Shown here: positions 15,160 through 22,654 of the stretch, piece after piece
Layout: every line of letters begins with the position of its first letter
Position numbering within the stretch: the first letter of the stretch is position 1
Source of the DNA: Fibrella aquatilis
GTDB lineage: Bacteria > Bacteroidota > Bacteroidia > Cytophagales > Spirosomataceae
Length of the DNA: 64,000 nt
Direction of reading: 5' to 3'
NCBI RefSeq assembly: GCF_017353255.1
Contig: NZ_JAFMYU010000020.1
Span: 78,819-142,818 of the forward strand
The notes under the pieces: model-generated
What the model was told of the DNA's origin: nothing
Seen by the model: only the letters and a program-made list of their open reading frames with translations
The model's database searches: none
Program-made: the position numbers and the translations under genes

Positions 15160-16518
15160 ATGAAAAAAATTTATGCACCCTGCCTCGCTATAGGCATTGG
15201 GTTACTGAGCCTCACCAGTTCCTTAGCCCAGCAAACCGCCGTTGACTTTTTTAACGAAGGTGTTCAAAAAAGCAACGCTAAAGATTTTACCGGTGCGTTG
15301 CAGGCCTTCACCACGGCCATCATCATGAACCCCGAAAACTCGGCTAGCTATTACAACCGGGCGCTGGCGAAAAGCAGCCTCAATGATATTCAGGGAGCCG
15401 TTGGTGACCTCGACCAAGCCATTGAACTAAACCCACAGGATGCCAACGCCTTTTTATATCGGGGCATGAGCCGCTCTAAACTGGAAGACTTTCGGGGCGC
15501 CATGCAGGACTTCAATCGGTCTATCGAACTAAGCCCCAATGATGCGTTCCTGTACTACAACCGAGGTTTGTGCCGGTCGCAGATGAACTACCTGGCCAGC
15601 GCCCTGACCGATTTTAACAAGGCAGCCTCTATCTCACCTAACGATGCCAACGTGCTGACGGCGAGGGGTAATTGCAAAAATCAGCTGACCGACTACCGCG
15701 GTGCCCTGGCCGACTTTGGCCTGGCCCTGGAAAAGTCACCGAACAAGATCAGCGCACTAGCTGGCCGGGGCTATTCGCGGTTCAAAACGGAAGATTACAA
15801 AGGTGCCCTGGCCGACTTCTCGCGGTCTATTGAGCTTAACCCACAGGATGCCGACCTGTTTTATAAGCGTGGTCTGGTGAAAACCCGTATGGCCGATTTC
15901 GAGAATGCCGTAGCTGACTACAATAAAACCCTGGAACTGAACCCCAATCATTACAAAGCCTTTTTTAGCCGTGGCTTCTGCCGCAGCCGTACCGGCTCAA
16001 ACAAACTGGCCCTGACCGACCTCGACAAAGCGATTGAGATGGACAACCGGGGGCTACAAACCACCAAGGCGTATTACAGCGAGTTCATCACCCAAAACTT
16101 GCTGCCCCTACTGGCTACGGTAGTACAGGACCGGTATAAGGTATCTGAACTGGGCGACGACCGGGCCGATGCCTATCTGGTGCGGGGTATCCTGAAAAAC
16201 TCGACCGGCGACGGCAAACCCGCCCTGGCCGACCTGAACCGGGCCGTAGAACTGAACCCCACTAGCTCTGAATCGTACTTCATCCGGGGCATTATCCGCT
16301 CATCATTGGGTGATCAGAAAGGCGCACTCATCGACTGCAACAGCACGGTGAAACTAAACCCCCGTCACGCCGAAGCCTACTACCTGCGCGGCCTGGTGCG
16401 CTACGATTCGGGCGATGAAGTAGGTGGTTGCACCGACCTGAGCCGCTCCGGCGAACTGGGCTACGTACAGTCCTACAAAATCATCGCCGACCGCTGCAAT
16501 AAGGTGATTAGGCAGTAG
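15160..16518 (+). CDS. secreted TPR-repeat protein
   Basis: 452 residues. The signal peptide is MKKIYAPCLAIGIGLLSLTS with cleavage after SLAQ. The rest is about eleven TPR units, each with the pattern A-x-x-Y-x-N/R-G-x-x-x-x-x-L-x-D-x-x-G-A-x-x-D-x-x-x-A-I-x-L-x-P. Examples are ADLFYKRGLVKTRMADFENA and SSESYFIRGIIRSSLGDQKG. The regular 34-residue spacing is broken once, around residues 290-340, by ETTKAYYSEFITQNLLPLL-like sequence (an insert, not a repeat). Such periplasmic TPR proteins usually scaffold protein complexes; the partner is unknown. It has its own promoter and a palindromic junction downstream. Confidence 0.88.
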   Translation: MKKIYAPCLAIGIGLLSLTSSLAQQTAVDFFNEGVQKSNAKDFTGALQAFTTAIIMNPENSASYYNRALAKSSLNDIQGAVGDLDQAIELNPQDANAFLYRGMSRSKLEDFRGAMQDFNRSIELSPNDAFLYYNRGLCRSQMNYLASALTDFNKAASISPNDANVLTARGNCKNQLTDYRGALADFGLALEKSPNKISALAGRGYSRFKTEDYKGALADFSRSIELNPQDADLFYKRGLVKTRMADFENAVADYNKTLELNPNHYKAFFSRGFCRSRTGSNKLALTDLDKAIEMDNRGLQTTKAYYSEFITQNLLPLLATVVQDRYKVSELGDDRADAYLVRGILKNSTGDGKPALADLNRAVELNPTSSESYFIRGIIRSSLGDQKGALIDCNSTVKLNPRHAEAYYLRGLVRYDSGDEVGGCTDLSRSGELGYVQSYKIIADRCNKVIRQ

Positions 16519-16521
16519 AAG

Positions 16522-16634
16522 AGTCTGGAGAGTCAGGAATAGCAAAGAGTCCTGTTTAGTCTGGAAAGTCGTTTTTACGAACGATGTCTTTCCAGATTAA
16601 ACAGGACTCTTTGCTATTGCTGACTTTCCAGACT
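16522..16634. repeat. junction palindrome with AGTCTGG words
   Basis: The left half (AGTCTGGAGAGTC, AGGAATAGCAAAGAGTCCTG, TTTAGTCTGGAAAGTCG) pairs with the right half ending at CCAGACT (16634), with a handful of mismatches over about 50 bp. It lies between a plus-strand TPR gene and the minus-strand VanZ-like gene. Another copy of the word extends to about 16665 inside the VanZ-like coding region. Confidence 0.88.
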
Positions 16635-17002
16635 TACTGTACTCCTTTATACGACTTTCCAGACTTGATAGTTGCCGTTACCAACAATCCCAGGCACAGA
16701 CCGGTGGTGTCGGCGAGGGCGTCCTGCCAGTCGCCGCTGCGACCAATGGGCATGATGGCCTGGTAGATTTCGGTGCCAATGGCGTAGCCTACGCCAAATA
16801 GCAATGTGCGCCGCCACGACCAACCCGCCAGCCGCCACAAGATGGCAATACCAAAAAAGGCGAAACAATGCACCCACTTATCGCGTGAGTTGCCCAGGTC
16901 GGGCATACCGTCGCCGGGGATAGACATACCTGCGAGGATGGCCACTGTCCAGGCAATAGCCAGCCAGCGGGTTACTTTCTGAAACGTTGGCGTAAGCATC
17001 AT
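16634..17002 (-). CDS. VanZ-like family membrane protein
   Basis: 122 residues. It fits the short VanZ-like family: helix LAIAWTVAILAGMSIPG, the conserved DKWVHCFAFFGIAILWRLAG segment (Lys-Trp/Val-His-x-x-x-Phe), GYAIGTEIYQAIMPIGRSGD (Glu in a Gly-x-x-x-Glu-x-x-Q motif) and DWQDALADTTGLCLGLLV. About four membrane helices. VanZ gives low-level teicoplanin resistance in enterococci, but the family's general role is unknown. The last eight residues (GKSYKGVQ) are encoded by the AGTCTGGAAAGTCGTATAAA junction word, so the C-terminal tail appears to be repeat-derived. It follows the GldF-like gene by 6 bp. In several Bacteroidota vanZ-like genes sit near gcvH and sprA, as here at a distance. Confidence 0.85.
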   Translation of the reverse strand: MMLTPTFQKVTRWLAIAWTVAILAGMSIPGDGMPDLGNSRDKWVHCFAFFGIAILWRLAGWSWRRTLLFGVGYAIGTEIYQAIMPIGRSGDWQDALADTTGLCLGLLVTATIKSGKSYKGVQ

Positions 17003-17008
17003 ACTAGA

Positions 17009-17731
17009 TTACTGACTCCTCAGCCGCCGTTCGGTGAAGGCCAGAAAAAAAATGATCAGGCTAAGGAGATAGATAATGTTGCGGGTGTCGATCAGGCCGC
17101 GCCCCAGGGCTTCATACTGGCTGTCGAGGCTGACGTAGCTAAGCCAGTAGGCCAGGTCAGATGTGCCCAGCAGGCCGCTGAGGGTGCTGAGGCCCGCGTA
17201 GAGCAGTAGGTTAACCACCGCCCCCGCCACAAACGCCACCACCTGATTGTCGTTGAGCGACGATGCCCACAGGCCCACGGCCACAAACACGCCCGCCAGT
17301 AGCAGTAGCCCTACATACGAACCCGCCACCGCTGCCGAGTCGACGTTGCCGGGCGGGTTGCCAAGCTGGGAAAGGCTGTAGTAGTAGATGAGCGTGGGCA
17401 GCAGGGCCAGCGCCACCAGCAGCCAGTTGGCCCAGAACTTACCCAACACCACCCCCCAGCGGCTTACGGGCTTGGTCAGCAGCCATTCCATGGTACCGCC
17501 GCGCACTTCGTCGGCAATGGAGCGCATGGTGATGGCGGGGACCATGAACACCAGCACCCAGGGCGTAAGGGTAAAAAACTGCCCCATGTCGGCAAAGCCG
17601 TAGTCGAGCAGGTTAGTGTCGGCAAAGACCCACAATAGCAGGCCCAGCACCCCCAAAAACACCCCCAGAATGATGTAGGCGATGGGCGAGCTAAAAAACT
17701 GTCCGATTTCTTTTCTAAAAATTGCCCCCAT
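17009..17731 (-). CDS. gldF: ABC-2 type permease, GldF-like gliding-motility subunit
   Basis: 240 residues with about six hydrophobic helices. The start MGAIFRKEIGQFFSSPIAYI, then GVFLGVLGLLLWVF and later PAITMRSIADEVRGGTMEWL, match GldF. In Flavobacterium, GldA (ATPase), GldF (permease) and GldG form an ABC transporter needed for gliding. The family motif around the amphipathic loop (ADEVRGGTMEWLLTKPVSRW) is intact. GldG, normally encoded just downstream, is not present: the next gene is VanZ-like. It lies 3 bp after a DUF4199 gene, in a tight minus-strand run. The family call is good; membership in a working Gld transporter is inferred. Confidence 0.82.
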   Translation of the reverse strand: MGAIFRKEIGQFFSSPIAYIILGVFLGVLGLLLWVFADTNLLDYGFADMGQFFTLTPWVLVFMVPAITMRSIADEVRGGTMEWLLTKPVSRWGVVLGKFWANWLLVALALLPTLIYYYSLSQLGNPPGNVDSAAVAGSYVGLLLLAGVFVAVGLWASSLNDNQVVAFVAGAVVNLLLYAGLSTLSGLLGTSDLAYWLSYVSLDSQYEALGRGLIDTRNIIYLLSLIIFFLAFTERRLRSQ

Positions 17732-17734
17732 TGA

Positions 17735-18259
17735 TTACCGTGAAAAAGGGTCGACCGGTTCGCGGCGTACGATGGCCGAAATAATCAACGACAGAATGGC
17801 CCCGCTTAGCGCCGACCAGATGAGTCCGCCCAGAAACAGGATGCCGGGTGAGGTAAACTTCTGCGACATTTCCATGGCCTGATCAATCTGATCGTCGGTC
17901 ATATTACCCTGATCTTCCAATTGTTGACGCGCAATTTCCAACCCCTCCTTCATCACGTTGGGGTCAATATAGGTCATGTATATAATGGAGTAGGTGGTAG
18001 AGAGCATGCCCATAATCGTGGCCGTCAATACACCCAGTCCCACGCCTTCGCCGATAGACAGGTAGCCGCCGTTTTCGCGTTTGTATTCGGCAATGGCTAG
18101 ATACAGACCGCCAATGGTAAACACAATGGTTACATACCCCAGCGACTGGTTCCGGTTCATTCCGGTAACGAACAGGATGGTCTGGTAGATGATGGTGGTG
18201 ATGCCGGCCACAGCGCCCCATTTCAGGGCAATTTTAGCGGTAGAGGGTTTTTCATTCAT
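17735..18259 (-). CDS. DUF4199 family membrane protein
   Basis: 174 residues with four hydrophobic helices: WGAVAGITTIIYQTILFVTG, GYVTIVFTIGGLYLAIAEY, YLSIGEGVGLGVLTATIMG (reaching MLSTTYSIIY) and ILFLGGLIWSALSGAILSLI. The invariant-looking layout, with a KRENGGYLSIGEGVGLG-like turn and a soluble helical segment before the last helix (ARQQLEDQGNMTDDQIDQAM), matches DUF4199. Role unknown. Its ATG overlaps the stop of the preceding DUF4199 gene (ATGA), so the two are translationally coupled and probably act together. It is 3 bp before gldF. Confidence 0.82.
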   Translation of the reverse strand: MNEKPSTAKIALKWGAVAGITTIIYQTILFVTGMNRNQSLGYVTIVFTIGGLYLAIAEYKRENGGYLSIGEGVGLGVLTATIMGMLSTTYSIIYMTYIDPNVMKEGLEIARQQLEDQGNMTDDQIDQAMEMSQKFTSPGILFLGGLIWSALSGAILSLIISAIVRREPVDPFSR

Positions 18260-18804
18260 GGTTTCAGTACGGAATAATCCTGCTTGCGGAAGAGTAACGA
18301 AATGATGAGGGCCACAAAAATGGTGTAGAGTGTTTTCTTGCCCAACATGCTCAACGGAATCACATCGGGGCGGCTTTCTTTAGTTTGCTTGAGCAGCGCC
18401 ACGTAGGCTTCCTGGCCAAACTGTTTCACCATGGCGGCTTTATCGCCCATCTGAAACGCCATCAGGTCGTTGATGTAGCGGGTAAACAGGCTGGGTTGTA
18501 TGTAGGTGATGAAGCCGTAGATCAGCCAGCCCGCCAACAGCGCCCCCACCGTGTTGACCACATAGCAGATGGTGAGGCCCTCCCAGAGGTGCAACATGCC
18601 CTTGCCCACGTTTTTGCGGTAATACCACACCGCCGCCACCATCAGAATGATGTGAATACCGTAGTCGAGGGGGTATTTTTCGATGATAAACAGCGCCGAC
18701 CGACCCGTAGCGTAGAGGCCCATAAAGTAGCCAAAAACGGCCAGCCCCGCCCCCAGCCCAAACAGCAGCGGTATTTTTAGTAAGGGATGATTGAAGTAAG
18801 ACAT
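18256..18804 (-). CDS. DUF4199 family membrane protein
   Basis: 182 residues, a diverged paralogue of the next gene in the same four-helix layout: IPLLFGLGAGLAVFGYFMGL, YGIHIILMVAAVWYYRKNVG, LHLWEGLTICYVVNTVGALL and a last helix TLYTIFVALIISLLF. Between helices three and four a soluble loop (TRYINDLMAFQMGDKAAMVK) corresponds to the acidic loop of its neighbour. The Gly-Glu motif following helix two reads GKGMLHLWEG. It heads the DUF4199/DUF4199/GldF/VanZ run on the minus strand. Function unknown. Confidence 0.8.
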   Translation of the reverse strand: MSYFNHPLLKIPLLFGLGAGLAVFGYFMGLYATGRSALFIIEKYPLDYGIHIILMVAAVWYYRKNVGKGMLHLWEGLTICYVVNTVGALLAGWLIYGFITYIQPSLFTRYINDLMAFQMGDKAAMVKQFGQEAYVALLKQTKESRPDVIPLSMLGKKTLYTIFVALIISLLFRKQDYSVLKP

Positions 18805-18810
18805 AATTAG

Positions 18811-19036
18811 AGTTTAAAAGTCTAAGGTCTAATGTTCAAGGTTGCTGGCGCGAGTGGCTTCGCGCTCTGGGTGGCTGACGCGTGGCCCTTCGACAGGCTC
18901 AGGGTGACAATGAACTTGAGTCAAGTTCACTGAATTGCTTCAGATGGGCTGTCACCCTGAGCCTGTCGAAGGGCCGCGCGTCAGCAACCAGAGCGCGAAG
19001 CAACCACCAACTACAAACCACAAACTACAAACTCCT
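18811..19036. repeat. composite junction element with nested hairpins
   Basis: A core inverted repeat (left from about 18875, right to 18984) contains CCCTTCGACAGGCTCAGGGT and its complement, and outside it an imperfect match of GTGGCTTCGCGCTCTGG with CCAGAGCGCGAAGCAACC. The outer words differ on the two sides: GTCTAAGGTCTAATG on the left (shared with 1175-1206) and ACTACAAAC words on the right (shared with 38062-38085). The right edge overlaps the 3' end of the dihydroorotase-like gene. A small GAACTTGAGTCAAGTTC hairpin sits in the loop. Confidence 0.85.
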
Positions 19037-20341
19037 TAAACTAAAAATACCCCCCAGCACCGTGCCCACTACGTTTCCGACCAGGGTTTGGCCCAGTAGC
19101 GGGCTGTTTTTGGCGGACGACAGTGTGCGGGCGTAGGTCCAGGAGGCGGTTGGGTCGAAGATAGTTAACGCGGCGGATTGGCCCTCGGCCAGTGTGACGG
19201 GCGGCAGGCGCAGCACCCGGCGCGGTCCTGTGGTGAGTCGGTCGATGAGGTCGGGCAGGGGGAGTCGGTTTTGGTTGTGGGTTTGCAACAGGGCAAACAC
19301 CGTTTCGGCTCCCAGCATCCCAAATTCGGCCACGTCGAACTCTACGTTTTTGGTTTCCTCCTCATGCGGGTGGTGGTCCGACACCACTGCGTCGATGGTG
19401 CCGTCGGCCAGGCCGGCCCAGAGTGCGGCCACGTCAGCGGCACCACGAAAGGGCGGATTCACTTTCAGGTTAGAATCGAACCCGCTCAGCGCCTCGTCGG
19501 TGTAGGCCAATTGGTGGGCGGCCACGTCGCAACTGACGGGCAGGCCCTGCGCTTTGGCGTCGCGGATCAGGGCTACCGACTCGGCAGCCGAGAGGCAAGC
19601 AAAATGCAGCATTGGGGGGGCATCATGGGGAGCGGGGTCGGTTTCCAGCACGTAGGCCAGCAGCCGCAAATCACGCGCCACGGTCATCACCTCGGCCAGG
19701 GCGGGCAAGCCTTTCAAGCCCAGTTGCGTACTCTGAACCCCCTCGTGCATTTGCCCGTAGCGCGTGAGGCGGGCATCTTCGGGCCGGTTGACGAGCAGCC
19801 CCCCAAACGGGCGCAGGTATTGCAGGGTTTTAGCCAGCAGGTCGGGGTGTTGCAGCGGATGGTCGCCGTCGGAAAAAGCCACGGCCCCCGCCCGGTGCAG
19901 GTCGATCATATCGGTAAAGTCTTCACCCTTAGCGCCTTTGGTAATGGCCGCTACCGGATGGAGCCGTACGTTGGGGAAGCCATCGGCGGTGCGGCGCAGG
20001 TAGCCCAGGGTGTCTTTGGCATCGACCACAGGCTGGGTGTTGGGTAGCAGGGCCACGTCGGTGAAGCCCCCGGCAGCGGCCACCCGTGCCAGGTCGCCCA
20101 GTGTTTCGCGGTGTTCGTAGCCGGGGTCGTTGGCAGCAGCGCGCGCATCGACCCAACCCGCCGATACGTGCAGGTTTTTGCCCTCAACTACCACGGCCCC
20201 TACCTCCGGCTGGTAGTCGGCGCTCGTTGGCAGCATACTGGCAATGAGTCCGTTACGCACCCACAGGTCAACCAACTGGCCGTTGAATGGTGAGGCCCGA
20301 TCTACTACCCGCGCTGACCGAATGACTATATCCATTGGCAT
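19025..20341 (-). CDS. dihydroorotase-like amidohydrolase lacking the HxH metal motif
   Basis: 438 residues, the length of class I dihydroorotase (PyrC). Fold landmarks are present: LHVSAGWVDARAAANDPGYE, RETLGDLARVAAAGGFTDVA, LLPNTQPVVDAKDTLGYL and SDHHPHEEETKNVEFDVAEF. Active dihydroorotase has Asp-x-His-x-His (as in GFIDxHxH) at the first site; here it reads VDARAAAND, so both histidines are gone. This resembles inactive PyrC' proteins that bind aspartate transcarbamoylase, and a second Bacteroidota paralogue I recall with GWFDMKANF. A structural or regulatory role is more likely than catalysis. ATG 20341 or the ATG two codons later may start it. The last residues (FSLRSL) lie in repeat sequence. 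Confidence 0.85.
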   Translation of the reverse strand: MPMDIVIRSARVVDRASPFNGQLVDLWVRNGLIASMLPTSADYQPEVGAVVVEGKNLHVSAGWVDARAAANDPGYEHRETLGDLARVAAAGGFTDVALLPNTQPVVDAKDTLGYLRRTADGFPNVRLHPVAAITKGAKGEDFTDMIDLHRAGAVAFSDGDHPLQHPDLLAKTLQYLRPFGGLLVNRPEDARLTRYGQMHEGVQSTQLGLKGLPALAEVMTVARDLRLLAYVLETDPAPHDAPPMLHFACLSAAESVALIRDAKAQGLPVSCDVAAHQLAYTDEALSGFDSNLKVNPPFRGAADVAALWAGLADGTIDAVVSDHHPHEEETKNVEFDVAEFGMLGAETVFALLQTHNQNRLPLPDLIDRLTTGPRRVLRLPPVTLAEGQSAALTIFDPTASWTYARTLSSAKNSPLLGQTLVGNVVGTVLGGIFSLRSL

Positions 20342-20342
20342 G

Positions 20343-20371
20343 AAAAAGGCTCCTCAACTGGGGGAGCCTTT
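20343..20371 (-). terminator. rho-independent terminator after gcvH
   Basis: AAAGGCTCC at 20345-20353 pairs with GGAGCCTTT at 20363-20371. On the minus strand the stem is followed by five T, then the dihydroorotase-like ATG. It would end gcvH transcripts before the next gene, so the latter needs either its own promoter or read-through. Confidence 0.8.
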
Positions 20372-20464
20372 CTGAATGAGTAAACTGAAACGGAACGAGT
20401 TGATACTGAACACGGAAGACGGCACCAACATAGCCAGCAGCAACGTGTGGGCAGCCTTCTTCAT
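20354..20464 (-). CDS. possible 36-residue hydrophobic peptide
   Basis: An ATG at 20464, 9 bp after the gcvH stop, opens a 36-codon frame. It starts MKKAAHTLLLAMLVPSSVFS and ends in QKGSPS, with the stop inside the terminator stem. The N-terminus looks like a signal peptide or single membrane helix. It may be a true small protein or just an open stretch. There is no homologue to compare, and part of its C-terminus is shared with the terminator, so the call is weak. Confidence 0.3.
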   Translation of the reverse strand: MKKAAHTLLLAMLVPSSVFSINSFRFSLLIQKGSPS

Positions 20465-20473
20465 GATCTAGCC

Positions 20474-20857
20474 CTACTGGCCAATGAGGTCTTTGTAGGC
20501 ATCGACGCTCATCAATTCCTCAACTTCGGCGGCGTCTGACGGACGAACGCGCACGATCCAGCCGCGGCCGTAAGGGTCGGTGTTGACCAGTTCGGGGCTT
20601 TTTTCGGCTTCGTCGTTCATTTCCATCACTTCACCGGCAATGGGCAAAAACAGGTCTGATACCGTTTTAACGGCCTCTACTGAGCCAAACACCTCGCCTT
20701 TGTCGAGCGTTTGGCCCAGGGTATTAATGTCTACATACACGATGTCGCCCAGTTCATGTTGTGCAAAATCGGTGATGCCAACAGTAGCGGTGCCGTCGGC
20801 TTCGAGGCGAATCCATTCATGATCCGCTGTATAACGTAGTTCGTCTGGGAACGTCAT
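20474..20857 (-). CDS. gcvH: glycine cleavage system H protein
   Basis: 127 residues from ATG 20857 ([19 protein letters not shown]). Upstream codons in the same frame pass through a promoter and a repeat, so they are excluded. The lipoyl-domain signature is complete: [18 protein letters not shown], then [20 protein letters not shown] with the lipoyl lysine in VEAVK, then [20 protein letters not shown]. GcvH carries the aminomethyl intermediate between the P, T and L proteins in glycine breakdown and also serves lipoate relay. P, T and L genes are not adjacent. In several Bacteroidota gcvH lies directly after sprA; here the two are about 7 kb apart with other genes between. Confidence 0.95.
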   Translation of the reverse strand: MTFPDELRYTADHEWIRLEADGTATVGITDFAQHELGDIVYVDINTLGQTLDKGEVFGSVEAVKTVSDLFLPIAGEVMEMNDEAEKSPELVNTDPYGRGWIVRVRPSDAAEVEELMSVDAYKDLIGQ

Positions 20858-20878
20858 TTGAGTGCATTGGTTATGCTG

Positions 20879-20886
20879 CAAAAATA
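20879..20886 (-). promoter_or_regulatory. -7 box of gcvH
   Basis: TATTTTTG on the minus strand (TAnnTTTG), 21 bp before the gcvH ATG. No clean TTG at -33 is evident. It lies between the coding region and the junction repeat to the right, so the repeat is upstream of the promoter and outside the transcript. Confidence 0.55.
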
Positions 20887-20912
20887 GGGGTAAAAGTCGA
20901 TAGTCCTGGCGA

Positions 20913-21035
20913 TGAGAAACAAGAAGTGAGAGAAGAGAAACAAGAGCCTGCCAGCCGTAGCACAAGCATCAGTCTATGTCGTAAATTAGCTAGCCAGACG
21001 GTTCTTGTCTCTTGCTTCTCACTTCTTGTTTCTCA
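20913..21035. repeat. junction palindrome between divergent genes
   Basis: TGAGAAACAAGAAGTGAGA at 20913-20931 is exactly complementary to 21017-21035, and pairing continues with mismatches through the AGAAACAAGAGCC-type words. The element lies between gcvH (minus) and the monooxygenase gene (plus), that is, upstream of both. It cannot serve as a terminator for either. Confidence 0.88.
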
Positions 21036-21059
21036 CCACCAGAACTGTCGACCTTATTT

Positions 21060-22520
21060 ATGCCTTATGAAGTAGCTATCATTGGTGCCGGTTTTGCCGG
21101 GTTGGGGGCAGCCATCCGGCTTAAGCTGAGTGGCCGCCACTCGGTTGTAGTATTTGAACGGGCCGATGACGTGGGCGGCACCTGGCGCGAAAACACCTAT
21201 CCCGGCTGTGCCTGCGACGTGCCCTCGCACCTGTATTCGTTTTCGTTTGCACCCAACCCCCACTGGTCGAAGGCCTATTCACCCCAGCCCGAAATCCAGC
21301 GCTACCTTCAGCAGTGCGTAGACCGGTTCGGTATTCGTGACCAGATCCGGTTCAACACCGAAATCGTCTCGACCGTGTGGCAGGAAGACAAAGCCTGCTG
21401 GCAACTTACCGACAGCCACGGCACCGTGACTACCGCCCGAGTGGTGGTGGCGGCCATTGGCCCGCTCAACCGCCCCAGCGTACCGAAGCTACCGGGCCTC
21501 GATACCTTCACGGGCACCACCTTCCACTCGGCCCGCTGGAACCACGACTACGACCTCACGGGCAAGCGCGTGGCCGTAATCGGCACGGGGGCGTCGGCTA
21601 TTCAGATCGTGCCGGAGATTGCCCCTTCGGTAGCACAACTCACTGTTTTTCAGCGCACTGCGCCTTACGTTACGCCGCGTAACAACCGCAACTATGCCCC
21701 CTGGCAGCAACGATTATATGACCGGGTGCCTGCCTTACAGCAACTACACCGGGGCTTTTTCTACTGGCTCAACGAGCTGTTTGGCCTTTCGTTTATGGGC
21801 AACGACGTGATCAACAAGCTGGGCACAGCGCAGGCCCGTAAACACCTCGAAAGCCAGATCAGCGACCCCGAACTGCGCCGCAAAGCCTGGCCCACCTACA
21901 AGATGGGCTGCAAGCGCGTGCTCGTTTCCGACGATTACTACCCTGCCCTTACCCGCCCCAACGTGGCCCTAGTGACCGACCAAATTGCCGCCGTGATGCC
22001 TACGGGCATCCGCACCACCGACGGACAGGAACGCCCCTTCGACGCGCTTATTTTCAGCACGGGATTCGTCGTGGCCGACATCTACCTGAATCAAACGCTG
22101 ACCGGCCGCAACGGTCGCAGCCTGCTCGACGAATGGGCACAAACCGGCGCGCAGGCCCTGCTGGGCACCACGGTGTCGGGCTTTCCGAACCTGATTTTCC
22201 TGATGGGTCCCAACACCGGACTGGGTCATAATTCGGTGGTGCACATGATCGAGTCGCAGCTCAACTACATGATCGACTATCTCCGCCACCTGGAACAGGC
22301 GGGCGACGGCGCGTTTCTGGACGTGAAGCCCGACATCCAAGAAACCCACAACGCCGACTTGCAACAGCAACTGACCGGCACCGTCTGGGCATCGGGCTGC
22401 CAGAGCTGGTACATGAACGAGCAGGGTCGCAACACCACCCTCTGGCCCGCTCTCACCGTCAGCTACCGCAACCAAACCCGCCGCATCAACCTGGCTGATT
22501 ACACGGTGGAGCGATTATAA
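21060..22520 (+). CDS. flavin-containing monooxygenase, Baeyer-Villiger type
   Basis: 486 residues from ATG 21060; the longer open frame starts in repeat DNA. The FAD-binding Rossmann motif is GAGFAGLGAAIRL (about 8-20). The Baeyer-Villiger fingerprint F-x-G-x-x-x-H-x-x-x-W occurs as FTGTTFHSARW (about 148-158). A second nucleotide-binding motif, GTGASAIQI, follows about 20 residues later. GGTWRENTYPGCACDVPSHL is typical of the BVMO/FMO superfamily. These enzymes use NADPH and O2 to insert oxygen next to a ketone or to hydroxylate. The substrate is unknown. The C-terminus (VERL-stop) is followed without a gap by a 14-bp tandem repeat. Confidence 0.88.
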   Translation: MPYEVAIIGAGFAGLGAAIRLKLSGRHSVVVFERADDVGGTWRENTYPGCACDVPSHLYSFSFAPNPHWSKAYSPQPEIQRYLQQCVDRFGIRDQIRFNTEIVSTVWQEDKACWQLTDSHGTVTTARVVVAAIGPLNRPSVPKLPGLDTFTGTTFHSARWNHDYDLTGKRVAVIGTGASAIQIVPEIAPSVAQLTVFQRTAPYVTPRNNRNYAPWQQRLYDRVPALQQLHRGFFYWLNELFGLSFMGNDVINKLGTAQARKHLESQISDPELRRKAWPTYKMGCKRVLVSDDYYPALTRPNVALVTDQIAAVMPTGIRTTDGQERPFDALIFSTGFVVADIYLNQTLTGRNGRSLLDEWAQTGAQALLGTTVSGFPNLIFLMGPNTGLGHNSVVHMIESQLNYMIDYLRHLEQAGDGAFLDVKPDIQETHNADLQQQLTGTVWASGCQSWYMNEQGRNTTLWPALTVSYRNQTRRINLADYTVERL

Positions 22521-22640
22521 ATGAAGAATGTACAATGAAGAATGTACAATGAAGAATGTACAATGAAGAATGTACAATGAAGAATGTACAATGAAGAATG
22601 TACAATGAAGAATGCACATTCCTAATTCTTCATTACCTTT
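22521..22640. repeat. 14-bp tandem repeat with an inverted end
   Basis: Directly after the stop codon ATGAAGAATGTACA is repeated seven times without spacers (22521-22618). Six copies are identical and the last has T to C. Then CTAATTCTTCATT reverses the word, giving AATGAAGAAT at about 22604-22613 against ATTCTTCATT. The word is of the ATGTACAATG family seen at 13301-13450 and 63927-63953. Confidence 0.95.
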
Positions 22641-22654
22641 TAAAACAAAAAAGA

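Noticed and set aside
20858..20912. Glycine riboswitch upstream of gcvH
   Set aside because: Only about 30 bp lie between the -7 box and the ATG, too short for any riboswitch.
20858..20965. 36-codon N-terminal extension of GcvH
   Set aside because: It crosses a -7 promoter box and part of a repeat; the H-protein begins at MTFPDELRY.
22521..22618. Possible CRISPR array
   Set aside because: The 14-bp repeats are contiguous without spacers and no cas genes are near; it is a simple tandem repeat.
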